The notes below the pieces were generated by a model that was given only the letters and a program-made list of their open reading frames with translations, searched no databases and was not told the DNA's origin. A program made the translations under genes and the position numbers. A stretch of DNA of 64,000 nucleotides, from NCBI GenBank assembly GCA_017607445.1, contig JAEVHH010000002.1, forward strand, positions 1,658,501 through 1,722,500, in the 5' to 3' direction. Source of the stretch: Histoplasma ohiense (taxonomy: Eukaryota > Ascomycota > Eurotiomycetes > Onygenales > Ajellomycetaceae). Below, in pieces: positions 1 through 11,078 of this stretch. Each line of letters starts with the position of its first letter. Within the stretch, counting starts at the first letter, position 1.

Positions 1-931
1 AATAGAACAAAAGTGGCCAGACGAAAAGGCCTGATGGATTTTTTTCAGATTTCGGTAAGATAATGCAAAATAACACGTTGTCGTTAAATGCTTTCTCACT
101 TTCTTTTCTTTAAAATACTGGTTTTCCTTGTCTTCTTTGCATGCTTGGATCTGTAACTAACTAGTTGAAGCGACTGTTGGCTTACATATGATTCCAAAGG
201 CCGACTTCCGCTTTCGTTTTCTCAAATCTCTCACATACAACGTGGTTTAATGGTACATACTCTCGTAATCATTGCAGCTGCCCGTGGACAGAAACAGGGT
301 GTTTGATTTTTAGAGAGTATCGTGAAAAAACTTTCACAGTATCTCAGAGCCATATGCAGGAAGTCCCTAGGAGCGACCCAAATGTGCCTCATCTTGGAAA
401 TGCTTCGTACTGTATCGTTTCTTGGTGCAACAGCACTGACTCCCACCAGCAAACATCCATAGTGAGGGAACGGGGCATTTGGCGGTGGGGAAATTCGAAT
501 TACGTAGATCGAGTGCTAGTGATATGATCCACTTTGTCCATTCGTGTATGACTGACTATCCGAGGGCACCTAGTTTGTACCCAATGTCCTCGTTTCGAAC
601 ATCATTGATCTCATCAGCAACTTGCCGAACAAGTTAGTTAATGCTAGTATAGTGTGGGGGTGCATCTCCTGGAGCATTTATTCTTGTAGAATGACGAAAT
701 TTGTCCTGGCTAGTAAACCATCCACACTCGTTTCCAAGTAAGTCCCTTCTACTTCCTTTCTTTGCCCACGAAGCGTGTAAAATGAGAAACGTAAATTAAA
801 GGGGGAAAGAGATTTAAGTTAAGGCTCGGGCTTCCAATTGAATGAACTTTATTGACTAATTCTTCCCAACCCCGAGACACATCTTTGAATTACTGCCCTG
901 ATAATCTTACCAACCTTCCCAGCTAAACAAA
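1..931. other. left-edge intergenic region
   Basis: No open frame here shows a recognisable domain or a plausible fungal exon chain. The short frames seen on both strands have no family resemblance. The last 100 bases should contain the promoter and 5' leader of the reductase gene that follows. Confidence 0.5.
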
Positions 932-2508
932 ATGACACGAATCCTTCTCACAGGTACGGATACAGGAGACGGCTTACTCACCTCCCGTAAAACATAAATT
1001 CAGCAAATTGGCGGAAATACAAACTAACAAAGTGTTTATACATGCAGGTGGAAGCGGTTTCATCGCGGCTCATGTCCTGGACGCTCTTCTCCACCGCGGT
1101 CACTCGGTGGTGACCACCGTGCGCTCAGAAGAAAAGGCTCGTAAAATCAGAGACTCTCATCCAGATGTGCCGAAGGACAAACTAGACTTCGCGATCGTGG
1201 AGGACATCGCGAAACTTGATGGTAATTATGTCGCTCGGAACAATTTCTTAGCCCACCCCATGGCTACTTGCTCCAACAATTGGTTGATTGGATATAAATA
1301 TATATATATATATATATATAGCATTTGACGAGGCTGTTATCACGGACCCGCCCTTCGAGGTTGTTATTCACACGGCCAGTCCCTTCCACTTCAGAGCTGA
1401 TAATAATCAAACCGAATATCTCGATCCGGGTACGTATAGATAATGTTTGTATCTCGTTGATTGCAGAATGACATGTTCAACCGGATTCCCACTGACTTAT
1501 TAAATATGTTTGCCAAAAAATAACACACAGCTATCAATGGCACTGTTGGAATCCTTCGTGCCATCAAACGAAGTGCGTCAACGGTCAAGCATGTAGTTAT
1601 TACATCTTCCTTCGCCGCTATCATTGATGCCAAGAAGCCTCCTACGTATAAATACTCAGAGGTGCACAAATTTGCCGTTTGCTGCCCTTGATGTGATAAA
1701 TATCTACGTCATCTAACATTAACAACAGGCAGATTGGAATCCTATCACAGAGGCAGAGGCACTTCTCAACCCAATTTATGGTTATCGGGCGAGCAAGACA
1801 TTTGCTGTATGTTGTGGTAAACCCCTGTTTAAATGATTATGAGACCCCTCACCCCCACCATCAGAAAAAATAAAAATAAAAATAAAAATAAAAAAGCAAA
1901 ATGGCTGACATGAACGTTACAGGAAAGGGCAGCTTGGGAATTTGTTGAAAAGGAGAAACCAAACTTCACCATCACGACGGTATGCACAACGACTTAAATA
2001 TCCATTCTACCATAGATACAAACCCAATTGAACCGCTGCTGAGACGGAACAGATAAACCCCCCTGTCGTCCTCGGGCCAGTCATCCACCATGTGGACTCC
2101 TTCGCCACGCTCAACACCTCCAATGAGCGTATTCGCGACCTGATCACGGGGGCCGCAAAGCACTCATGCCCGCCAACAGGCACGTATCTATGGGTCGACG
2201 TGCGCGACGTCGCTCTCGCGCACATACTCGCTGCTGAAAAACAGAAGGAAGCTGCCAATCAGCGCTTCTTTGTCACAGCGGGCAACTTCAACAATCGCCA
2301 GGTGGCCGGTATCATCTACGAGGAATTTCCACAGCTGAGGGAGAAGTTGCCGGTGGAGGAAGAGGCATTGAAACCTGGTGATTTCCCCGCAGAGGGATAT
2401 TCTGGGTTTGATAATGAGAGGTCGAGGGAGGTGTTGGGGTTGGAGTATCGGTCGTTGAGGCAGAGTGTGGTTGATACAGTGAAGAGCCTTTTAGAGATTA
2501 AAGGGTAG
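932..2508 (+). CDS. Extended SDR NAD(P)H-dependent reductase (GRE2 / dihydroflavonol-reductase-like)
   Basis: Seven exons: 932-953, 1048-1221, 1322-1429, 1531-1661, 1729-1806, 1923-1979, 2053-2508, giving 341 aa, normal for the family. The start ATG opens MTRILLTG, and the first splice completes the TGGSGFIA nucleotide-binding loop (residues 8-15). Exon 3 carries the IHTASPFHF stretch and exon 4 the ITSSFAA strand. The catalytic pair YxxxK is Tyr164/Lys168 in YGYRASK. The C-terminal half (VLGPVIHH, then YLWVDVRDVALAHI) is the substrate lobe of methylglyoxal/ketone reductases of the Gre2 type. Family members reduce aldehydes or ketones with NADPH; the substrate here is unknown. Exon joins keep frame throughout. 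The intron ending at 1321 has a TA dinucleotide run right up to its 3' splice site. It may act with the oxidase downstream; that is inference. Confidence 0.9.
1297..1320. repeat. (TA)n microsatellite inside an intron
   Basis: About two dozen bases of alternating T and A form the 3' end of the second intron of the SDR reductase gene, ending directly in its AG acceptor. Length variation here would change the polypyrimidine context of the splice site. Confidence 0.8.
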
Positions 2509-3941
2509 GGGATCATGGAATATTTCCTTGTTGTATACACCTTGTCGTAGAAGTTCATAGGGTGTTGGGTATTTGCGAAGAGATGGTGTAGAGGTATCCT
2601 CGCACATCGCCGTTCAAAGGAAGTCATATCTTGGTACTGCCCTGCCGCGGCTTCGCAAACTCCTTAACACTTCTGTTTCGGAGCATCTCATATATTTACA
2701 TCAGTTTTTCCAACCAATACTTGTCTACACCTAGGTGGGTAGGTTGGTACCTTGGTTAGAGCACCTTTTGAATAGACAAGAACGGACACCCCTGTATTCT
2801 CACTTAAGACATTCGTATCAGTTAACTGCACTGCGCAATCCAGTCTTTCTTTGTTAACTCACATTTTTGTTACAATTAATATTCTTTTCTCTTACTTTCT
2901 ATATTTGAGGGTAATTTTCTGGCCGAGAATGCTGGCTTTTTCTGAATGTGTAGTTAGTTCAACTCTCCCACCAATGTATAAAAAACGTACTCCCCTACTA
3001 GAAGGGGGTTGGAGATTAGGATGAGGAGTAGCTCTGAAAGAGGTCGCCGGCTGCCTCTGACCGCGACTGTTGATTTCTGGATTGTGGGAGGGATCTGGGG
3101 GAGCTTTGGATAACTGAGGATGAATCTGATGAGGTAGTTGCGCTCTGGCAGTTGGCGGCTGAATGTTAAAAAACTGGGATATAAGTTCAAAATTTCATTG
3201 CTTGAGCCATGAACATGATATGATATCTGCATAAATGCGTAATGGTATGGATTGCAATATGCAAGCATGAACCGCCCTTTTTTGTTTTCTGCTTTGTTTG
3301 TTTCTTGTCTTTGTAAAATCCCTGATTAAAATCGCGGAAGAGTGTACCTATACTCTTCCTCCGTCCGTTCTGCCTTCCCGCGACCCCTGCCTGACTATTA
3401 ATGTATGACGAAGTACGCATGAGAAATGTGGGTGGATATATGGATCGTTAAAAAGGATCAAGCTCCGAAGCAAAGTACTCTGCAAATATCCGAGTAACTG
3501 CCAAGATCTATCATACTTCCATTTCGAAAATGCGTGATAGCCACATGCGGCGAAACACTTCTCCAATCATATAATGGCATGGATACCATATCCTGGTTCT
3601 TCCAAGGGCGTAATGATGACTTGCTTCGCCAGGAGGGGTGGTCAAGGTGGCTCTACTGTTCTGTGGCGTCATCACCTGCAGGACAGAAAGCTACAGAAAA
3701 GAGAAAAGAGAAAAGAGAGCACAACAGAAGAAAAATGGGAGAACACAGCGAAACCTAGCATGAGGTAACAACAAACCGGCAACAGGCGGGGTTATGAATA
3801 GTGGAAGATGCCACCCGAGTCTGGCCTACTATAAATATTGTCCTAGCCATCAACTTTGGTTTCCTCATAGCGATACAACGACCGACACTACCTTACTTCA
3901 TCGCCTACCCAACTTGCTGTCCGCCGCCCACTTTACGCTTG
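2509..3941. other. intergenic region between the reductase and the oxidase
   Basis: About 1.4 kb with no supported gene. Frames on both strands are short and lack family signatures. It holds the reductase 3' end and the oxidase promoter; a GAAAA-rich purine run lies near 3690-3740. Confidence 0.5.
3830..3837 (+). promoter_or_regulatory. candidate TATA box of the oxidase gene
   Basis: TATAAATA lies 105-112 bases upstream of the chosen oxidase start codon, in the right orientation and at a usual fungal distance. This is motif evidence only. Confidence 0.4.
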
Positions 3942-5368
3942 ATGGCTACGATGGACACGTCCAGTTATTTAATTGTAGGCGCCGGATGTTTTGGTGCTTC
4001 CACGGCCCTTGCGCTCAAGAAAGCGAAACCCAACGCACATGTCACGTTGGTCGACCGTACCCCTTACCCATGCCCATCTGCCGCAGCTCACGACCTGAAC
4101 AAAATCATCAGAGCCGAATATGAAGATCCTATGTATATGCGTCTCGCTCTAGAAGCACAGGAGCAGTGGCGTACCGATCCGGTGTTAAAACGTTACTTTC
4201 ACAAGACGGGTATCCTTTTTATCGGCATTGAGGCGCCTGGCCAGGCTGTTGTGAGGAGCTACGAGAAGGTGCTTGGCGAAGGTAACTCTCCCGCTGTTCT
4301 CTTGGATCCGGAAGATGCCAAAGCTCGCTTTGGTGGAATCTTTCAGGACGGAGATTGGACTGGAGTCACCAAGTGTACTTGGAATCCCCTTGCAGGATGG
4401 GGTGACGCTGCCAATGCCCTGCGTGCTGTCATCCAGTCTGCAGTTGATATTGGGATCAAGTATATCCAGGCGACGGTTACAAAAGTTGCATTTGACTCGA
4501 ACAGCAACTGTTCCGGAATTACGACCCTGGAAGACACCCAACTGTCTGCTGATAAGGTCATTCTCTGCACTGGGGCATACACTCCCTGGATTTTGGCTGA
4601 GAGCGCCCCAGACCGTCCAGAGATACAAGCCCGTAATCGAATGGTTGCGGCTGCTTCCATTATGTGTGCTTTCAGCCTCCCCGAGGATCAAGTAGAGAAA
4701 TTTAGCGATTGTCCAATTGTTGTGCACCCAATGGGTGAATATCCAGGTAGCTCGCTCCTGGATTCCCCTATTGGAAAATGACTCGCTAATATCTCAACGT
4801 ACCAGCCGAATGCATTCCACAGAGCGGACCAGGCCTCATAAAATGTACACACGAACGGAGCTTTACCCACAAAGTGTTCCACGAAGCCTCCAAGCAGGAC
4901 ATTTCTGTGCCTCCCCCACGTGTCACTCAACAGACATTTTCCCAAGACGTACCCCAGGGGCTGAAGGACGAGGCCAAGGCAGCGCGAGATAAACTCTTCG
5001 GTAACTGGATAAATAATATGGAGCCGAAGCAGTATCGGATGTGCTGGTGAGGCTCGAATCAAAATTGCCAAACGCATTATCGTCCACTTGAATCTAACAA
5101 AATATACCACAGGGATTCCATCACGCCAAATCAGGACTGGATAATTTCACCACATCCCCATGTTCAGAACCTGTATATTGTAGGCGGCGGATCCTTCCAT
5201 GCGTGGAAGTTCTTGCCCAATGTTGGGAAGTATGTTGTCCAGATGATCGACAACGAGCTGGGAGAGGAGTTTGTACGGCGATGGGCGTGGGATCGGAGTG
5301 ATGAGGGTGGGAACTGCGCCAGCTATATACCTACGAGAGATTTAAAGGATGTGCCGGGCTATTCGTAA
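3942..5368 (+). CDS. FAD-dependent secondary-amine oxidase, fructosyl amino acid oxidase / sarcosine oxidase (MSOX) family
   Basis: Three exons: 3942-4746, 4806-5046, 5113-5368; 433 aa, close to fungal amadoriases (about 437). The N-terminus has the FAD dinucleotide motif IVGAGCFGAS (about residues 10-19), then the acidic strand end TLVDRT. Intron 2 splits the YRMCWDS motif. Its Cys348 is the position that covalently carries FAD in fructosyl amino acid oxidases. The C-terminal FAD/substrate segment LYIVGGGSFHAWKFLPNVGK is intact. The family oxidises the C-N bond of secondary amines (Amadori compounds, sarcosine, N-methyl amino acids), giving H2O2. No clear peroxisomal C-terminal tripeptide is seen (it ends GYS). 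ATG 3942 is used; the in-frame ATG nine bases later is equally possible. Next door on the opposite strand is an amino-acid-type N-methyltransferase, which raises the possibility of an N-methylated substrate. Confidence 0.92.
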
Positions 5369-6038
5369 GATCAAAGACGGGGGAGATTACTAGTTACCAA
5401 ATCACGATTTGCAACCAGCTAGCATGTTGTTATAACCAAATCTTCGAACCACTTATGAGAATTTTAGCGACTGTTGGTCGTATTCGTTATTTCGCATTTC
5501 AAGAGAGGGAGTTCTCCAATCAATGCCTTCTTCGAACCTGGTTCCCTAAATGTGTCTTGAATCACTGTTTTATTTTTTCACCTTTCCACAGTCGCCGCCT
5601 TCCAACTCCATCAGTATACGCGCAAAATTGATATCATGGGATGTGATCGTGAGGTTCGTTTTTTAACTGCGGATTAAAAACATCTTCTCGCTTCCCTCCT
5701 TTGTCCAGCGTCCAATCGGTAGTTAACTGACTAGTCAGTTAATGGCTTGATTAGATAAAGCTTGGCACTATTTCATCTTCGACTGCGATCATCAACAGCT
5801 TCATGAGGAAGTTCAATTCAAATAGCAAAAAGATACAAACGTACGGGAAAAAAAGACAACGAATGAAACTGGCTTAAATGTGTTGCTAAATGAAGAGCTA
5901 TCAAACACAATCTTCTTTTTCATTAATTCTTCTCCATTGACATTCTGGCGAGCTTACAAGAGTGCTAATGGATATCAAGCACAGGAGATAAGGTACTGGT
6001 CTAGGAAAGTTATCATCAGCTTTTGAACACAAAATTCG
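5369..6038. other. intergenic region between convergent genes
   Basis: This lies between the stop codons of the plus-strand oxidase and the minus-strand methyltransferase. I see only A/T-rich 3' flanks and no gene. Confidence 0.5.
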
Positions 6039-7110
6039 TCAGGTGGGGAAGATATTAATATACTCACAAAATTCACCTAGAGGAGATGCCCACCAACCCT
6101 TCAGCATCATCCCAGACTGCTCAAACTGCCTCATCATGATGTCAGGTCCATATTTCCAGGATCCGAAAAACTCGATTACTTCGCCTTCGCCGACATGTAG
6201 CTCAAGATCTGGGCAATCTACATCCTTGGTTGCAAGGAGGGAAAATTTGTGATGTGGAGGATCGTCACCGATAACTCCATTCAACACCCAATCCTCTGCT
6301 CTGTACCATGCCTTTCCAAGAAGCTCGTTGGACTCTCTGAAACCATTGCGGATGAAGCTCTCCCAGACACCATCTTTATCGTGATACATTCTTTCCAGTT
6401 CCTCGCGGCCTCCTCGCGCATCCATCCCAATTAACATCAAGTCCGATGGCCCCAGAACCTCTCGCCACGGTTGCATACGCTCCACTGCTAGGTCGAAGGT
6501 GTCGTTTCCAAACATAGAGCCCATTGAAAGGACGCACTTTGGCGTATCCACCGATCGAAGCCATTGGCGTCCATCCTCAAAGGTACCCCAAAGCCCGTAG
6601 CATTTAACGTGCTGGTATCTGTTGGCCAGATACGTCATGCTCTCCTCCAAAGCATCTCGACTGATGTCAAGCGCAAAGTACGAAACGGGGATCCTGAACG
6701 ACTCCAACTGCTGCAAGAGGCAAGCAGGCTTCCGGATGTCTCTGTCGCCCAGGTTAGTTTATATTCTGTCATCTTGCAACAGGATTTTGTGGGGCGATTT
6801 CATGCTGGCGAAATACCTACCCAGAGCCCATATCTACGATGGTGCACCCTAGAGGTATCTCTTCGCAGATGGCCGCACCGTGGCACTCTAAGAGACTGAT
6901 CTCGTCTCGAGTTTGGTGGTAATCGGCGAGCCAGCATACCTGATTCCAGAGCTGGAGTCCCAATCCATAGTAAAAAAGCTCAGTGGGAAAGGAACGCGGC
7001 GATTTCCCGTCACTGGAAATAAAGTCTTCCTTGAGTTTTACCTTCAGACTGTCCCCCAACCCACTACCGCCAATGTCGAGAACCTCCCCGACTCTCAAGG
7101 AAGATGGCAT
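6039..7110 (-). CDS. SAM-dependent N-methyltransferase, EgtD / EasF (4-dimethylallyltryptophan N-methyltransferase)-like
   Basis: Two exons on the minus strand: 7110-6821 and 6741-6039; 330 aa, about the size of EasF/FgaMT. The first true ATG is at 7110. Visible family signatures are YYGLGLQLWNQV, the HQTRDEISLLE segment (which aligns with the TR/TxxE region of EgtD-like enzymes), and the SAM-binding strand IVDMGSGDIRK, created exactly by the splice, followed by YFALDISRDALEES. The C-terminus (GEVIEFFGSWKYG) also fits. The family methylates the alpha-amino group of histidine (ergothioneine synthesis) or of prenylated tryptophan (ergot alkaloids). There is no fused FGE-sulfatase domain as in fungal Egt1, and no prenyltransferase in the window. 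The likely substrate is an amino acid or derivative, unidentified. It faces the amine oxidase tail to tail. Confidence 0.85.
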
Positions 7111-8074
7111 TTTCAAAGATTTTTAAAGAGAACTGAGTGGAGATTTGTATCTTGATCGTATAATTCAAAGATAAAACGTTTGTCCCAATATCTATTCTCA
7201 GGGGATATTGTTTGTCCAAGTGAGCCAAAAGCCCACCACCTGCAGTCGCGGCGCGATTGAAGGCTTTATATGCTCCCCCATGCCAAGGGGAAATGAGCCC
7301 ATTGAGGCTCTATTCACAAATCCAACCCTCACCAGCTAACGCAACATTGTGCTCTTCCCATAGCGGAAGTGTTTGCCCAAATCTTCCAAATTCTAGGTCG
7401 ACAGGCTCAGGGCGAGTGACAGCTACATCATAACCACGAGATATTGGATCTGCAACCGTACTACGGAGTAAGCCTCATCTAGAAAACTCTAGCCAATTAC
7501 AGTCCTTTTGCACTTTATCTAGTGTTGTCTTCTCTTCCTTCCTAGAGAGAGGAGAAGTGTTGGGGCCTATATTCGCCTCGTTCATGCACGTCTGTTTTCT
7601 CCTTTCTTGCCGTGTCCGAGTCGGGAATATGGTCCAGCATTATGTTCAAAGGGGCTCGCGAACAGGCGTCACCCTGTAGGTATTTACACGTTCGACTTCT
7701 CTGCGAGCCAATTGAGGTCGCCATTTCACTCGACATTCAACGGAAGAAGATGCTGTAATGTAGACTACTTCCGATGCTGTGTATAGGTCTGTGTTGGGCG
7801 AGACGGAATGGTTGCCTGAGATTTTGGGCACCCGATTTATAGAAAGGGAACAAAAAAGAAAAAGGAAAAAAAAGACAGCTCCCCCTGCGATGAGAATTGA
7901 GGCTCATAATGCAAGAACCAACTATTCATTCCTATGGACGGCTGCTGGAAGCCTAGTGACCCGAGAATATTTTGCCTTAAATTTTTGAACCTACTATCCA
8001 GAATTGTGTTTCTTCTCTCAATATATCGCATTACAAAATTGGCGGTCCTACAATAACTAATACGGAGTTTATTG
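7111..8074. other. intergenic region upstream of the methyltransferase
   Basis: Nearly 1 kb with no supported gene. It holds a TATAAA-type site for the methyltransferase and one copy of the intergenic nonamer TACGGAGTA (7462-7470). Confidence 0.5.
7265..7270 (-). promoter_or_regulatory. candidate TATA box of the methyltransferase gene
   Basis: TATAAA on the minus strand, about 155 bases upstream of the methyltransferase ATG. Motif evidence only. Confidence 0.35.
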
Positions 8075-10469
8075 CTACGTTAAACTCACCCATCCCACCT
8101 TGTCGAGAAGATACGCCACCATATCTTCCCACCATGCCCTCCGCTCTCCAATAGGAACAGCATTATCGAAATTATCCTCATCCACAAGTTCGGCATCCAT
8201 CCACTCCCACAATACCTGGACAGCTTCCCAGACTGGTGGCACGCTCTGGAAACCGTAGTCAGAAATTACTCCTTTGATATGTTCGCGGTCTGACATGCAA
8301 TGTCTAGGTGTGGACCAATCACACATTTACATAGCATGAGGGAACGAAAATATAGAGTGGTGGGAACTCACTGATCGACAGCTGGCAGCTAAGAGAACCG
8401 TCTCAAACCAATTCCTGGCTACATCTCGGGCATGCTGTTGATATGAAACTAGCGACATGATAAAGACGCAGAAGAATGGAGCCTGAGAAGTGAAGAGTGC
8501 TCCGTTGTAGGGCATCCGCTGCACACATGTCATCAGTGTCTTTAACGCCGCGCAGACATCTGGGTGGCAGCGCGGTTTCCTGCGTTCTGTCAGCCTTCCC
8601 GTTCGACACAATGATTAAGGATATAGAAAAAATGATGAGCTAGGAATGATGGGGAGAATAGAGAGGAGATCGTTGTCAATCTGCTCACCGGAAGAAGCGA
8701 CAGTGCAAATATATTTTTGCTGCCCAAACCCAAGTTTCCCCGGTCAATTCAGTGACTTTGGTTGCCGTATTCACCTTTCCGTCAACGTCGAGGATGCAGG
8801 ATTCAAGGAGGGCATCAGTCGTGGCATATCCCTCTGAAAGTTCGGACCTCTGTCGGAAGTCATGCAACATTTCCTCAATTTTCAACGCGCCAATTGGTGT
8901 AACAATTGAATGAGGATTCTTTGCTCGCAGGTTAGTTAACTTCCTGTACAGCTCCAAGGTGGAAGGGGGAGGGGGTTTGCGCGAGGGGAAATACACACTG
9001 CTATCATTCTTGCTGATATATGTGTTATCTGGGCAAATATGTGCAGCAGCTTTGGTGAGAGGCCAGTGCCTCCATGAATGGTACGAACTTCCCTTTCGGT
9101 GCCCTCCAGCAGCCATCCAAAGCGGCGGTCGTTCTCTCGTAACTGGAGGGGCGTAACGGGTTCCGCAAGAACACATGCCAGGGAGGCCCAATTGGCATTG
9201 GCCAGCCAGGCTTTGTCACACTGAACGTTAGTAACTTTCCAGTAGCGGTAACCGGGGTCAGAATGATCAAGGATGGCTTTGGCCAGATGTGCCCCTTTAT
9301 ACCAATTTGGAGTTTCCCCTTTGGGCTTTCGGAGCTCCCAGTTAACGCACTACAAGGACCTGACTTAGCGGATTTTCATGATTCGCAAGGAAGAATTATA
9401 CAAAAATTGATACAGAGGAATTGGTTCTCACGTCGTCAACAAGAAGCAGCAATATGGCTGCGACAATGCCCTCTGATTTTGAAACAGCATGTGCTTCGGG
9501 CCTCGCCAGGCCTGCAGTGATCAATTCTGTGGCCTTGCGATAATGCGCATTCGTTCTTTTTCGCAGGTCATCCTTGTGCACATAGTCAAGCACGTATCCT
9601 CCAACGAGAGAAAGAATAGCGTGCTTAACGGCATCTTCAGTTGCGATCATGGATGCAATCTCCGTGAGCCAGAAATTCGTTTGCGACAGAAGCGTCCGAC
9701 CTTGGCAGTAGGCGACTAAATCTGTCAAAGTCAGCGGAGGGAATAAACGAATAACTTAAACCCGGTTTCTCTTACAAAATTTAAGGAGCTTCCTGTCAAC
9801 TGCGTCCAATTTCACGCCACTGGCAAAGTTTGGAGGCAAATAGGGGATATTGTCGAACTTGGAGTTAGCTTCCGTGGTGCTTCGATGATGCACGCCCAGA
9901 GAACTTGCTCCAAAGCTTCTCTTCGCTGATTTGTTGCTGCTCTCATCCAACTCCGCATTTCGAATGCGAAATTTGATGTACCCGTTGACACTGCCGTCCT
10001 CCGGGGTTAGTATTTGGGTACGCAGAGTTTCATGTCGGGATGGCGCATTGTCTGAGTACGGGTTTGAGAGAGAGAGATTGATAAAACGGTCTTCTAGCAA
10101 TGGAATATCTGGATACAATACTTGCTGTAACCAATCTCGTGCTGCAGTATCGAAGTCGTGGTTGAGCTGGGCTTCAGATAGAAAACTTGGAGTTGGCGGC
10201 TGCCAAGTTGAGATATCAAGGGCTGATGTCATGTAGTTATTATCCCAAGTAGACTGTTCGTCTGGGAGTGGAAGCAGCCCAATATCAGGCATGTCAATGG
10301 CGAACATAGAACGATCATCCCAAAGACCCTGGTCTTCTTCCTGATCCTCATTATTATCTTCTTGCCGGTGATAGCGAATCCCACTGGGCTTCTTGATCTG
10401 CGACGGCCCACAAGAGGGACTCGGGACTTCGTTCAAACGGTATCGTTTCTGGCCTCGTTGAGAGTACAT
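8075..10469 (-). CDS. Fungal-specific transcription factor (Fungal_trans_2 type) without a visible Zn2Cys6 domain
   Basis: Six exons on the minus strand: 10469-9776, 9721-9432, 9349-8997, 8943-8689, 8579-8372, 8245-8075; 656 aa. The regulatory domain begins near residue 220 (DAVDRKLLKFY) and continues through AYCQGRTLLSQTNFW, YLHCRFFRKPRCHPDV and CRSSVPPVWEAVQVLW, a run typical of Zn2Cys6 regulators with the PF11951-like middle domain. The splice at residues 599/600 restores the family motif exactly. The acceptor of exon 4 (8943) is less certain. The N-terminal 200 residues are acidic and low in complexity, with no Cys cluster. Either the DNA-binding domain was lost or it sits on an upstream exon I could not find between 10470 and 11000. 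Position suggests it may regulate the neighbouring methyltransferase and oxidase; that is inference. Confidence 0.8.
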
Positions 10470-11078
10470 GCTGACTTGCAGTTCAGTAACTTGTTAATCA
10501 ATCTGCAGTGCTTGTTTAGGACTAGATTCCGTAACGAGGTAGATCAGAGAGATAGCTAGGAGGGCTGTAGTGGGTCTATGACTTGTCTTTTATCTTCAGA
10601 GCAGGGTATTTAAGCCCTGGGTCTTTCCCACGAAAAGTTCATGGCCAAGAAGAATGAGGAGAATGGCGGTTCTGGGTGGTCTCCAACATTGTAGGCCATC
10701 CTTCATGCAGAACCAGCACATCAGATACTCGGGCCAACGGCCAACGAGAAAATATGAATGGCTGTAAAGAGCCCGAACCAGCAGCAACAGCGAGTTGAAC
10801 TACCGTACCTGATTAGTTGGTCGTCGCACCATGTTGGATATTTCAGAACCCTTGTTTTTCAGCCTCGTCTGCCTTTTGACGAGGCTGCTCTCCCATCACT
10901 CCGCCTGCATCTTTCCTCTCTTTTTCTTCTCTCTTCTCTCTTCTCTCTTCTCTCTTCTCTCTTTTTTGTATTTTGTGCTAATGACTAGCCCTGCAGCGAA
11001 AGATACTCATCCGACCGCAGAGAGCAAAAAAGGATCACCCTAAAGCCATAATTCGGAAAAATTAAAAAAAAAAAAAAA
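10470..11078. other. intergenic region between divergent genes
   Basis: Shared 5' flank of the minus-strand regulator and the plus-strand C2H2 gene. No Zn2Cys6 exon is visible. A (TCTTCTC)-type pyrimidine repeat occupies about 10915-10965, and an A-run ends just before the C2H2 start codon. Confidence 0.5.

Noticed and set aside
231..527. overlapping frames on both strands near the left edge
   Set aside because: No domain, no splice-consistent extension, and near-cognate starts only.
4185..5110. several 90-180 codon frames antisense to or shifted from the oxidase
   Set aside because: They are shadows of the well-supported oxidase exons and show no family motif.
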